Below, piece by piece: positions 9,260-19,777 of a stretch of DNA of 64,000 bases. A model generated the notes under the pieces. That model saw only the letters and a program-made list of their open reading frames with translations. It was not told the origin of the DNA and made no database searches. The translations under genes and the position numbers were made by a program. Every line of letters starts with the position of its first letter. Position 1 is the first letter of the stretch. Origin of the DNA: Myxococcales bacterium (lineage in GTDB: Bacteria; Myxococcota_A; Polyangia; Polyangiales; JAFGIB01); contig JAOUOP010000043.1 in assembly GCA_029880325.1 (NCBI GenBank), forward strand, positions 1 to 64,000. Direction: 5' to 3'.

Positions 9260-10432
9260 GTGCGCGTCGGCAGCGTCGCTGTGCTTTGGGTGAGCGTTTG
9301 GGTGAGCGTCCTGGGCGCCTGTGCCGCCGCGCCCGGGAGCGAGTCGGGGCTGTTTGACTGGCAGCTGCCTGTGGGCTTTGAGCCACCGGCGGCGGTCTCG
9401 GACAACCCGATGAATGCCGCCAAGGTGGAGCTGGGCCGTCACCTCTTCTACGACCCGCGCCTTTCGCGGACGGGCGAGCAGAGCTGCGGCAGCTGCCATC
9501 GCCAGGAGTTGGCCTTCAGCGATGGGCGCGAGCGGGCCCTGGGCTCAACCGGACAGGAGCATCCCCGAAACACCCCCACGCTGGCCAATGTCGCCTACAT
9601 GCAGACGCTGACCTGGGCCAATCCCGTGCTGCGCGACCTGGAAACGCAGGCGTTGGTGCCGCTCTTCGGCGAGCGGCCCGTCGAGCTGGGCATCGCCGGC
9701 GTGGTCGACGAAGTGCTGGCCCGGCTGGCGAACGACCCGATGTATCCGTCGCTCTTCGCCGAAGCTTTTGTCGAGCTTGAAGCCCCGAGTGAGGCCCTGA
9801 GCATGCGCGGCGTCACCCACGCCCTTTCGGCCTTCCAGCGCACGCTGATCTCGGGGCGCTCGGCCTACGACCGGCACCTGGCGGGCGAGGCTGAAGCGCT
9901 CAGCCCCCGGGCGCAGCGCGGGCTAATGCTCTTCGAGTCCGAGCGCCTGGGCTGCAGCGGCTGCCACAGCGGGCAAAACCTCAGCGACGCCACTGTGGGT
10001 CAAGCCGCCCGGGCTGAAAATACCTTCCACAACACCGGCCTCTACGACATCGACGGCGAGGGCAGCTATCCCGAAGCCAGCCCCGGATTGGTGGCCTTTA
10101 CCGACCGCGACACCGACCGCGGCCGATTTCGCACGCCGACCCTGCGCAACATCGCCCTGACCGCGCCCTACATGCACGATGGCAGCATCGCCACGCTGGA
10201 CGCCGTGCTCGACCACTACGCCGCTGGCGGGCGCAGCGACAATGCCTTCAAGAGCGAGCGGCTTCGGGGCTTCGAGCTCAGCGCCGAGGAGCGTGCGGAG
10301 GTGTTGGCGTTTCTCGGAGCGCTCAGCGACGAAGCGTTTGTCTGTGATGCGGCGCTGTCCGATCCGTGGCGGCCGCGGGACGGTGCATGTCAGGAGGACG
10401 TTACCCTGTCGCGGCCCCAAGCGCTGCCATAG
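9260..10432 (+). CDS. MbnH-family diheme enzyme (cytochrome c peroxidase superfamily)
   Basis: A 390-residue exported protein with a GTG start at 9260, AGAGG about 10 nt upstream, and a hydrophobic leader ending in a lipobox-like LGAC. The two c-type heme sites are CGSCH at 76-80 and CSGCH at 232-236. The order of motifs (VELGRHLFYDPRLSRTGEQ, RNTPTLANVAY, FRTPTLRNIALTAPYMHDGS) is that of the MauG/CcpA/MbnH superfamily. Its pairing with the upstream MbnP points to MbnH: using H2O2 it should form a high-valent diheme state and modify a Trp on MbnP. Cytochrome c maturation genes are not in the window. Confidence 0.88.
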   Translation: MRVGSVAVLWVSVWVSVLGACAAAPGSESGLFDWQLPVGFEPPAAVSDNPMNAAKVELGRHLFYDPRLSRTGEQSCGSCHRQELAFSDGRERALGSTGQEHPRNTPTLANVAYMQTLTWANPVLRDLETQALVPLFGERPVELGIAGVVDEVLARLANDPMYPSLFAEAFVELEAPSEALSMRGVTHALSAFQRTLISGRSAYDRHLAGEAEALSPRAQRGLMLFESERLGCSGCHSGQNLSDATVGQAARAENTFHNTGLYDIDGEGSYPEASPGLVAFTDRDTDRGRFRTPTLRNIALTAPYMHDGSIATLDAVLDHYAAGGRSDNAFKSERLRGFELSAEERAEVLAFLGALSDEAFVCDAALSDPWRPRDGACQEDVTLSRPQALP

Positions 10433-10464
10433 CAAGCTCGCGACGCCTCAGTCGTCGAGCTTGC
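10432..10464. terminator. Bidirectional hairpin between converging mbnH-like and phoU genes
   Basis: GCAAGCTCGCGAC (10432-10444) pairs with GTCGTCGAGCTTGC (10451-10464), leaving one bulged base and a 6-nt loop. It spans both stop codons of the converging genes. No T run follows on either strand, so it may be an RNA 3' stabiliser rather than a classical intrinsic terminator. Confidence 0.5.
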
Positions 10465-11128
10465 CCAGGTGGCGGATGTCGCGGCCCTTGACCATGAAAA
10501 CCACCTGTTCGGCCAGGTTGCAGGCGTGGTCGGCCATGCGCTCGAGCCACTTGGCCACCGACTGCTGGTGCACGCCGCGCTCGACCGCCGAGCCGTCCTG
10601 CATCATCTTGTTCAGGATGTCGTGGAAGATTCGGGCGTAGAGTTCGTCGACCTGGTCGTCGGTGTCGAGCACGTCCTGAGCCATTTTCGTGTCGGCTGCC
10701 ACGAAGGCGTCGATGGCGTCGTGGACCATGCCCTGCGAGAGGCGCGCCATGTGGGCGATGTCGTCCCAGGGCACCACCGGCGCCTGGCCGCTCAGATCGC
10801 GGGCGCGTTCGCAGATGTTGACCGCCAGATCACCGATGCGTTCCAGGTCGGTGACCATCTTGAGTGCCAGTGTGATGAAGCGCAGGTCGGAGGCGACCGG
10901 TTGGCGGCGTGCGAGGATCTGCAGACACAGCTCGTCGGCGTCGACCTCGGCACGGTTGACCTTGTGATCGGACTCGATGGTGCGTTCGGCGAGCTTGGGA
11001 TCGTCTTCGACCAGGGCGCGCAGGGAATCGGAGATCATCTGCTCGACGCGGCCGGCCATGCGCACCAGGCCGGCGCGCAGCTCTTCGAGTTGCTGTTCGT
11101 AGGCCCGATCGGTGTGTCGCTTGGTCAT
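10448..11128 (-). CDS. phoU: Phosphate transport regulator PhoU
   Basis: A 226-residue cytoplasmic protein with the PhoU duplicated three-helix fold. Metal-binding acidic motifs appear twice: the first half has DHKVNRAEVDADELCLQIL, the second DTDDQVDELYARIF. PhoU links the Pst transporter to the PhoR/PhoB two-component system and limits phosphate uptake when phosphate is plentiful. ATG 11128 has AAGGGA upstream; a GTG further out at 11161 would add 11 residues and looks less likely. It is the last gene of the pst operon. No phoR or phoB is in the window. Confidence 0.93.
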   Translation of the reverse strand: MTKRHTDRAYEQQLEELRAGLVRMAGRVEQMISDSLRALVEDDPKLAERTIESDHKVNRAEVDADELCLQILARRQPVASDLRFITLALKMVTDLERIGDLAVNICERARDLSGQAPVVPWDDIAHMARLSQGMVHDAIDAFVAADTKMAQDVLDTDDQVDELYARIFHDILNKMMQDGSAVERGVHQQSVAKWLERMADHACNLAEQVVFMVKGRDIRHLGKLDD

Positions 11129-11187
11129 GTCTGTCCCTTCTTCCCGAGCCGTTTGCGGCACTCTCGCTTCACCCGATCGATGGCTAC

Positions 11188-12000
11188 CTATCCGAACTTG
11201 CCCGTGATGTAGTCCTCGGTGCGCGAGTCACGGGGCTGGGTGAAGAGGCGATCGGTCGGTGCCAGCTCCACCAAATCGCCCATCAAAAAGAACGCCGTGC
11301 GCTCCGAGACGCGCGCGGCCTGCTGCATGTTGTGGGTGACGATGACGATCGTGTAGTCCTCTTTGAGGCTGTGGATCAAATCCTCGACGCGGGCGGTGGC
11401 GATGGGGTCCAGGGCCGAGCAAGGTTCATCCATCAGCAGCACCTCGGGCTCCACCGCCAGCGCCCGCGCGATGCACAGGCGCTGCTGCTGGCCCCCCGAT
11501 AGGCCCGCACCCGGGTCGCCGAGACGGTCTTTGACCTCGTCCCAGAGCGCGGCGCCGCTCAGCGCCCTCTCTACGATGGCCTCGGCGCGGGAAGCGTCAA
11601 AGCGGTGGGTCAGGCGCAGACCCGCGAGCACGTTGTCGCGGATCGACATGGCCGGAAAGGGATTGGGCTTCTGGAAGACCATGCCGACACGCCGGCGCAG
11701 GAGCACCGGATCGACCGCCGGATCGTAAATGTCCTCGCCGTCGAGCAACACCTTTCCGGAAACCTTGGCGCCGGCCACCAGTTCATGCATGCGGTTGAGG
11801 CAGCGGATGAAGGTGGACTTGCCGCAGCCGGAGGGGCCGATGACGGCCGTGACTTCGCGTTCGCCCAGCTCGATATCGATGCCGTGCAGCACCTCATGGC
11901 CATCGAAGCTGGCGTGCAGGTCCTCGACCTTGTACTTGGTGGCAGGACGCGGCCCCTGGGACTCGGCCGGGGGTTGTATCGACAGGCGCTCTCGGGCCAT
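11188..12000 (-). CDS. pstB: Phosphate ABC transporter ATP-binding protein
   Basis: A 270-residue ATPase of the high-affinity phosphate importer. It shows Walker [10 protein letters not shown], the Q-loop region, signature LSGGQQQR, Walker [13 protein letters not shown] and the switch His (VTHNM). It ends DYITGKFG, typical of PstB. It begins 4 nt before the pstA stop and should be co-translated with it. Confidence 0.96.
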   Translation of the reverse strand: MARERLSIQPPAESQGPRPATKYKVEDLHASFDGHEVLHGIDIELGEREVTAVIGPSGCGKSTFIRCLNRMHELVAGAKVSGKVLLDGEDIYDPAVDPVLLRRRVGMVFQKPNPFPAMSIRDNVLAGLRLTHRFDASRAEAIVERALSGAALWDEVKDRLGDPGAGLSGGQQQRLCIARALAVEPEVLLMDEPCSALDPIATARVEDLIHSLKEDYTIVIVTHNMQQAARVSERTAFFLMGDLVELAPTDRLFTQPRDSRTEDYITGKFG

Positions 12001-12003
12001 GGG

Positions 12004-12873
<870 letters not shown>

Positions 12874-12874
12874 C

Positions 12875-13816
<942 letters not shown>

Positions 13817-13820
13817 GACG

Positions 13821-14879
<1,059 letters not shown>

Positions 14880-14925
14880 GTGGGTCTCCTCGATCGGCAA
14901 CTGGCCGCTGTTGTGCACTGCCTGT

Positions 14926-14943
14926 GTGACAGTCACGTGACGC
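14926..14943 (-). promoter_or_regulatory. Candidate Pho box (PhoB-binding site) for the pst operon
   Basis: On the minus strand this reads GCGTCAC-GTGA-CTGTCAC. These are two 7-bp direct repeats at 11-bp spacing, matching the form of the enterobacterial Pho box (CTGTCAT-N4-CTGTCAC). The right half matches 7/7 with the second consensus repeat. It is 46 nt upstream of the pstS start, where a -35-replacing Pho box would be expected. The match to a consensus from another phylum is supportive, not proof. Confidence 0.55.
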
Positions 14944-15107
14944 CGAGGCGACATGCTCGAAACTTCACCGCGAGGGAGACGGGGGCCGTTGCGGAGCGGG
15001 GTGCACGCCGCCGGCTGAAAACGGCCCTGGCAGCTTTTCGACGGCTTTTCGGGCCCGGCCGGTTGCGTCGGCGGGCCGCGGTGGCAGGTCGTTGGGCGGG
15101 TGCTGCC

Positions 15108-15719
15108 CTATTGGACGCCGACGCAGATCCAGTGAATCCAGTCGCAGATGCAGCTGTAGAAGGGGGCCGGCTGGGTGCCGTAGTCGCAGACGGCATAAAC
15201 GGGCACGCCGACGCAGGGACCCCAGGGATTTTCCGGCGCGGTGGCCGGGCACTGGGGGATGTTGTTGGGCGAGGGCTCAAGGTCGGCCAGTGATGTGAAG
15301 GCGGGCGTCGCCGCGGCGGCGGGATCGCTCGCGGCCGGCGGCGTGGTCGAGGGCGTCGACGAGCCGTCGTCGGTGGTGTCCGGCTCCGGATCTGCCTCGC
15401 CGTTCGATGCGTCCGCGCCGCCAGCGCCGGTCCCGGTCTCGCCCGCCGCGGGCTCCCCGTCGCTGCCTTCACCCGCCGCTCCGACCGTCGCAGCAACCGA
15501 CGTCGCGCCCATTTCGGCGCTGCCGAGGTCACCGGCGGCCCCGCCCGGTTCGGGGGCGGCCATGCCAGCGCTGCCGAGTCCGTCTTCTGAGGTGTCGGCC
15601 ACCGCCGCGCCCGAGGTGTCGATCGCCGGACCCGTAGCAAAGCCCGCTTCGGTCCCTCCGCAGGCCACCGGCATCAGCAGTGACAACAGCGCGAAATAAC
15701 GAACGTTCTTGCCTTTCAT
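15108..15719 (-). CDS. Small lipoprotein with a Cys-rich C-terminal domain
   Basis: A 203-residue predicted lipoprotein with GGGAG 7 nt before ATG 15719 and lipobox PVACGG. A long Ala/Gly/Asp/Thr linker is followed by a compact C-terminal domain of about 45 residues with four cysteines (CPATAPENPWGPCVG, VCDYG, CICDWIHWICVG). The pattern suggests a disulfide-stabilised domain displayed at the outer membrane. I do not recognise a family with a known role. Proteins of this layout are common in Myxococcota. Confidence 0.6.
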   Translation of the reverse strand: MKGKNVRYFALLSLLMPVACGGTEAGFATGPAIDTSGAAVADTSEDGLGSAGMAAPEPGGAAGDLGSAEMGATSVAATVGAAGEGSDGEPAAGETGTGAGGADASNGEADPEPDTTDDGSSTPSTTPPAASDPAAAATPAFTSLADLEPSPNNIPQCPATAPENPWGPCVGVPVYAVCDYGTQPAPFYSCICDWIHWICVGVQ

Positions 15720-16100
15720 CCACGAACTCCCGCAGCGTTTCCGAAGCTGACCCTGGCACGCGCGAATGCTGCCCGCATGGGGGCTGCGCGCAGGGGTAAG
15801 ATTTCCAGCGCGGGGGGTAAGGGTGCGCGTCGCGTCGGCGCCTCCCGTGCCGCCCCAACAGCGCAGTGTGGCGTCGAACCGCCGTGGGCCGCCACGGTAC
15901 GGGAAAGCGATCGCCCCGAGCCTCGGCAGGCATTCAGGCCGCGGCCGCTCGCCAAAGCAGCAACAGCCCCCGACCGGCTCGCTCTCTCACGCCTGATGCC
16001 CTGCGCAGCACACCGAGCGATCGGCGGGCAGCGAGTCTTGATACGGGGTTTCTGGGCCTGGCTGCGCAGATGCCACCCGCACTTGGCTCGGGGCCAGTGG
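15720..16100. other. 381-bp stretch without a supported gene
   Basis: Several frames are open by GC bias, but none shows a start with a ribosome binding site or a recognisable domain. It presumably contains the promoter of the lipoprotein gene at 15719. No hairpin terminator was seen. Confidence 0.35.
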
Positions 16101-16400
16101 TTACGGTTCGCGATGGCGGCAATCAACGCGCTGCACCACCGTGCCGTGGTCGAGTTCGAGGCTCGGCACCTGGCTCGAACGCTCGGCGCAGGCCTCGCAA
16201 CAGCTGCTGCAATAGGCCGCGGCCCATGGATCGAGGGCGAGCACGCCACGGGCCCGATGCTCCTCGAGTAGCTCCATGCACGCCTGGATGCAGTGGCCGG
16301 GCTCGGTCAGTCCAGCGCCGTCGACCGCGCCAAGCCGGCGGGCACTGGCCAGGGCGGAGGTATTGGAATCGTGGGGAAGGGTTTTGTCGTTGTCGTTCAT
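16101..16400 (-). CDS. Small Cys-rich protein, possibly a Csp/DUF326-like copper-storage fragment
   Basis: A 99-residue frame from ATG 16400. It has seven cysteines in helix-friendly spacing: GHCIQAC, then YCSSCCEAC, then one near the C-terminus. The CxxxC and CxxCCxxC pattern in an Ala/Glu-rich background resembles half of a four-helix Cys-rich copper-storage (Csp, DUF326) protein, which normally has another one or two Cys helices. If so this copy is short at its C-terminus. There is only a weak GAGG right before the start. Other copper-type genes (MbnP/MbnH, copper monooxygenase) occur in the window. The family call is tentative. Confidence 0.4.
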   Translation of the reverse strand: MNDNDKTLPHDSNTSALASARRLGAVDGAGLTEPGHCIQACMELLEEHRARGVLALDPWAAAYCSSCCEACAERSSQVPSLELDHGTVVQRVDCRHREP

Positions 16401-16436
16401 GCCTCGCAGTGATTGCGAGGAGCGTGCCAGCACCGA

Positions 16437-16823
16437 TCAGCCACGATTTCCCCGGATCTCACCGCTGCCTCGGTGGCAGCTGAGCGTTGCATGGACATCG
16501 CGCAGGTACGGTGCGCATGGGGTGCCCATGGCTCGGCCGGGGATCGAATCTCCGAAGTCGGCGACGACCCCATCGAACCTCGCCTGGGGGTCTGCGCCGC
16601 GATACAGCACGCTGCCTTCGGGGTGGTCGGCGCCGTTGCCGATGTATTCCAGCCAAGGGCCTGCGAAGAGCACTCGGCGAACTCTGCGGCAGGCAGCAGT
16701 CCGTCCGAGGGCGAGTCGGGGCAGCCCGAACTCAAGGCGACGGGTGATTTGCGGGAGCAGGCCGAGCAGAGCGGCAACATCCTCGCGTACGGCCAATCTA
16801 AAGCGAACATCGGTGCGGGTCAT
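16437..16823 (-). pseudogene. Possible remnant of a GNAT-type acetyltransferase
   Basis: The first 30 codons read MTRTDVRFRLAVREDVAALL, very like the N-terminal strand and helix of a GNAT acetyltransferase. After that the translation loses family character (Arg-rich, then unrelated). The GNAT acetyl-CoA loop is not found in any frame. It may be a frame-damaged gene; alternatively the similarity is chance in high-GC sequence. It precedes the ABC-2 operon's last gene in a poorly coding patch (15.7-16.85 kb). Confidence 0.25.
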
Positions 16824-16852
16824 CGTTGGTAGCGTGGTCCAGCTTCAAAACG

Positions 16853-17878
16853 TCAGTCAAAGGCTTCGACCTCGCCCCGTGACGCTTCGGGCACCAATCG
16901 CCCCTCCAAACCCTCGCGATAGATCTTCGCTACGATGTCTTCGATCGGGGCCTCCTGCAGCGTCAGGTCGCGGATCGGGGCTTTGTCCGCGAGCCACGCG
17001 ATGAGCTGGGGCGCTGCGATGGCTTCGCGATCGAAGCGTAGGAGCAGACGTTCGGGGCCGCGGTCCTCTTCTCGCACGCCCTGGGGCAGCTCGTCGGGGG
17101 CGCGGCCTTCGAATTCCACCAATAGTGTGCGCTCGCGGCCCAGGCGTTTGCGTAGCTCGTCCATGGCGCCGTCGAAGACGAGCCTGCCGCGGTCGATGAG
17201 GATGGTGCGGGCGCACAGGCGCTCGATGTCGGGCATGTCGTGGGTGGTGAGCAGGATGGTGGTACCCCGTTCGCGGTTTTCTGCTTCCAAGAACTGACGG
17301 ATGGTTTCCTTGGCGACGACGTCGAGGCCGATGGTGGGCTCGTCCAAGAAGAGCAGGTCCGGCGCGTGCAGGAGCGCTCCGGCCAGCTCGCAACGCATGC
17401 GCTGGCCCAGGGAGAGCTTACGCACGGGGGTGTCGAGCAGGGGGGCGATCTCGAGCATTTCGACGAGGCGCTCCTGTTGCCGCCGGAAGGCGTTGTCGTC
17501 GATGCCGTAGACGTGCTGCAAAAGGGCGTAGGACTCGACCACGGGCAGGTCCCACCACAGCTGGGTGCGCTGGCCGAAGACGACGCCCAAATGCGCCACG
17601 TGGGCCAGGCGATCGGCGCGAGGCCTGCGGCCCGCGACCGTGACGATACCGGCGCTCGGTTCGAGCACGCCGGTGAGCACCTTGACGGTGGTGGACTTGC
17701 CTGCGCCGTTGGGCCCGATGAAGCCGACGAATTCGCCGGCGGCAATCGAGAAGCTGATGTCGTCGACGGCGGCGACCTCGTCGTGGCGCGGGTCGAAGAG
17801 GTTTTTCAGCGGTCCCAGCGCACCGCGATGGTGGCGCGCGACCTTGTAGTGCTTTTTGAGGCCCTGGACTTCGATCAT
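16853..17878 (-). CDS. ABC transporter ATP-binding protein (ABC-2 exporter)
   Basis: A 341-residue ATPase with Walker A GPNGAGKST, signature LSLGQRMRCELAGAL (a variant of LSGGQ), Walker B LLFLDEPTIGLD and switch His TTHDM. The N-terminal motif HYKVARHHRGALGPLKNLF and the C-terminal extension are typical of the ATPases paired with DUF990-type ABC-2 permeases. ATG 17878 follows the permease stop by 4 nt, with GGGAGC upstream. It powers the export system formed with the next two genes; the substrate is unknown. Confidence 0.9.
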   Translation of the reverse strand: MIEVQGLKKHYKVARHHRGALGPLKNLFDPRHDEVAAVDDISFSIAAGEFVGFIGPNGAGKSTTVKVLTGVLEPSAGIVTVAGRRPRADRLAHVAHLGVVFGQRTQLWWDLPVVESYALLQHVYGIDDNAFRRQQERLVEMLEIAPLLDTPVRKLSLGQRMRCELAGALLHAPDLLFLDEPTIGLDVVAKETIRQFLEAENRERGTTILLTTHDMPDIERLCARTILIDRGRLVFDGAMDELRKRLGRERTLLVEFEGRAPDELPQGVREEDRGPERLLLRFDREAIAAPQLIAWLADKAPIRDLTLQEAPIEDIVAKIYREGLEGRLVPEASRGEVEAFD

Positions 17879-17882
17879 GGTC

Positions 17883-18692
17883 TCAGCTCCCGGTGGATTC
17901 GTAGCGGCGAAGGCCCGCCGTGAAGGCGAGTTGGCCAAGCAGCATGACGGTGGCGCAGACGAGCGGCGACAGCGCCGGCAACCAGGTGGGAAAGCCGGCC
18001 TCTTCGACACGCCCGAGGGCGGCCAGGGCCGGGAAGTAGTTCACGAAGGCCAGCGGGATCAGGTAGGTGACGACGCGCCGAAACCAGTTCTGGTAGATCG
18101 AGACCGGGTAGGTGAGCGTAGTGGAGCCGCCGTAGGTGAGCATGTTCTGCAGCTCCGAGGTCTGCCCCAGGGTGATGAATTGGGACGCAGCGCCCAGCAT
18201 CAGGATGCCGACGAAGAAGGTGGTGCCGCCGAGTACGCCCAGGGTGATCCAGGCAACTGACAGCGCTCCCAGTTGCAGACCCACGATGCCGATCAGGAGC
18301 ACAAAGAGGCTCTGCAGCACGCCGCCCAGGCGCCGTAGCTGGAAGTTATTGGCCGCAATCTGGGTGAGCAGGCTGCGGGGGCGCAGCAGCAGGCGGTCGA
18401 GCTCGCCGCGCACGAGGATCTGGGCGAAGGCCTCGAAGCCGTTGCAGAAGGTCTCCACCAGGTTCCAGGAGGTGCGCACCATGCCGTAGAGCAGGGCGAG
18501 CTCCAGGATCGACCAGCCCTGCAGCTTGCCGAACTTGAGCACCAGGAAGTAGATGGGCAAGAACTCGCTGAGCAGGGTGAAGGTGTCGGTGAAGGCGCCG
18601 ATCCAGAAGGAGGTGCGGTACTGCATTTGACCACGCACGGCGGCGCCGATCAGTCGTCTGTAGACCCCGAGTTCTTCGAGCCATGTGCCCAT
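17883..18692 (-). CDS. ABC-2 family permease (DUF990-type)
   Basis: A 269-residue membrane protein with about six hydrophobic helices. RGQMQYRTSFWIGAFTDTF and the LVRGELDRLLLRPRSLLTQ loop are characteristic of the PF06182-type ABC-2 permeases found as two-permease exporters. It sits between the second permease and the ATPase on the same strand, 15 nt after the former. The cargo is not known for most of this family. Confidence 0.85.
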   Translation of the reverse strand: MGTWLEELGVYRRLIGAAVRGQMQYRTSFWIGAFTDTFTLLSEFLPIYFLVLKFGKLQGWSILELALLYGMVRTSWNLVETFCNGFEAFAQILVRGELDRLLLRPRSLLTQIAANNFQLRRLGGVLQSLFVLLIGIVGLQLGALSVAWITLGVLGGTTFFVGILMLGAASQFITLGQTSELQNMLTYGGSTTLTYPVSIYQNWFRRVVTYLIPLAFVNYFPALAALGRVEEAGFPTWLPALSPLVCATVMLLGQLAFTAGLRRYESTGS

Positions 18693-18707
18693 ACGCCTGC
18701 TCCCGGG

Positions 18708-19520
18708 CTAGCCGCCGAGCGCGGCCAGTCGGCGCACGCCCCTGAGTTCGATGGTGTGGGCGGCCAGCATCAGCGCCAGCGTCCAGCCGAGCTGGTGGGC
18801 CAGGGCGTTCAGAAGCGCCGCGCCCTCAAGTTTTCCCGTGGCCAGTGCCACCGGCGTGTAGACGGCTCCGCGGAAGGGCAGTAGCTCGCACACGCTCCGG
18901 AAGCCGTCGGGGTAGAAGTCCAGCGGCACCACCACGCCGCCGCAGATAAAGGTCGCAAAGAAGACAACACGCACCGGTCCGCGCGGATTTTCCAGCCAGT
19001 AGGCCGAGGCCGCTGCCACGTAGATGCTCAGGGCGCCGATGGCGGTCCCCAGCACGAGCGACAGCGGCAGCAGCAACAGGCGCGGGGCCAGTGGGGGGAC
19101 GAGCGAGAACGTCAGGCAGGCGCCGCCGTAGAGCACGACGGTGCGCGCGAGCAGGAAGTAAACGGCGTCGCCGTAGGCTTCGCCCAGGTGCCGCGCCCAC
19201 AGCCGAACCGGGCGCGCCAGATCCACCACCACGTCGCCTTCGAGCACGCGCCGCGAAAGCTCGATGCCGACGGCCGCGGTCATCACTCCGAGCGCCATCA
19301 TCAGCGCTTCGGAGGTGGCGAAATAGAGCACGGTGTCGTGGGCCGACCAGCCCGCCACCGTGCGCCCCCCATCGCCAAAGAAGGCCAGGAAGACCTGGGC
19401 GTGGATCAGGAAGAAGAAGAAGTTGACCAGCACGCCCGTGACGTTGGCCAGCCGGTAGGCGGCGCGGCGCTGGAAGGCACAGCGCGCGTAGCGGGCGTAG
19501 GCGCGGAGGGGCGGGGACAT
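18708..19520 (-). CDS. ABC-2 family permease, second subunit
   Basis: A 270-residue membrane protein from ATG 19520, homologous in layout to its neighbour: an N-terminal cytosolic ARCAFQRRAAYRLAN segment, then six helices with VLEGDVVVDLARPVRLWARHL as the central loop. It completes a permease-permease-ATPase operon. No Shine-Dalgarno precedes the ATG, and in-frame upstream codons run into the 172-bp repeat, so the start could differ. Confidence 0.82.
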   Translation of the reverse strand: MSPPLRAYARYARCAFQRRAAYRLANVTGVLVNFFFFLIHAQVFLAFFGDGGRTVAGWSAHDTVLYFATSEALMMALGVMTAAVGIELSRRVLEGDVVVDLARPVRLWARHLGEAYGDAVYFLLARTVVLYGGACLTFSLVPPLAPRLLLLPLSLVLGTAIGALSIYVAAASAYWLENPRGPVRVVFFATFICGGVVVPLDFYPDGFRSVCELLPFRGAVYTPVALATGKLEGAALLNALAHQLGWTLALMLAAHTIELRGVRRLAALGG

Positions 19521-19554
19521 GGCGGGCGCAGGGGCAAGGCGGCCAACCTTGGGG

Positions 19555-19726
19555 CTCGCGAAAGAATAACTTCCCCCTTTGGTGCGTGACGGCGGAGTGC
19601 GATCGGGACGGCGCCCGGAGAAGAATCCGCAGTCGTACCCGAGGTACATCGAGGAATTCTTCGAGGACGCACGGCCCGAGCGTGCCCGCCGGTGCGTGCC
19701 AAAGGGGGAAGTTATTCTTTCGCGAG
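19555..19726. repeat. 172-bp repeat element with perfect 28-bp terminal inverted repeats (copy 1)
   Basis: The arms at 19555-19582 and 19699-19726 are exact reverse complements over 28 bp. The 116-bp core is not palindromic. A second copy of the same total length, in the opposite orientation, is at 29694-29865 and aligns to this one without gaps. It lies between two minus-strand genes. It could be a non-autonomous mobile element (MITE-like) or a structured RNA; the transcript would fold into a long stem. A 4-bp CCTT flanks both sides at 19547 and 19728, too short to call a target duplication. Confidence 0.7.
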
Positions 19727-19777
19727 TCCTTAGCTGACAAGTGTGGGTCGTGCCAGCCGGGATTTTTTCCGTGACAC

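Noticed and set aside
19555-19726. Similar short peptides (WHAPAG-type) readable in both 172-bp repeats
   Set aside because: The similarity follows from DNA similarity of the repeats; the frames lack starts with ribosome sites and are interrupted differently, so coding is unlikely.
19547-19731. CCTT on both sides of repeat copy 1 as a target-site duplication
   Set aside because: Four bases, not directly abutting the 28-bp arms; chance is a sufficient explanation.
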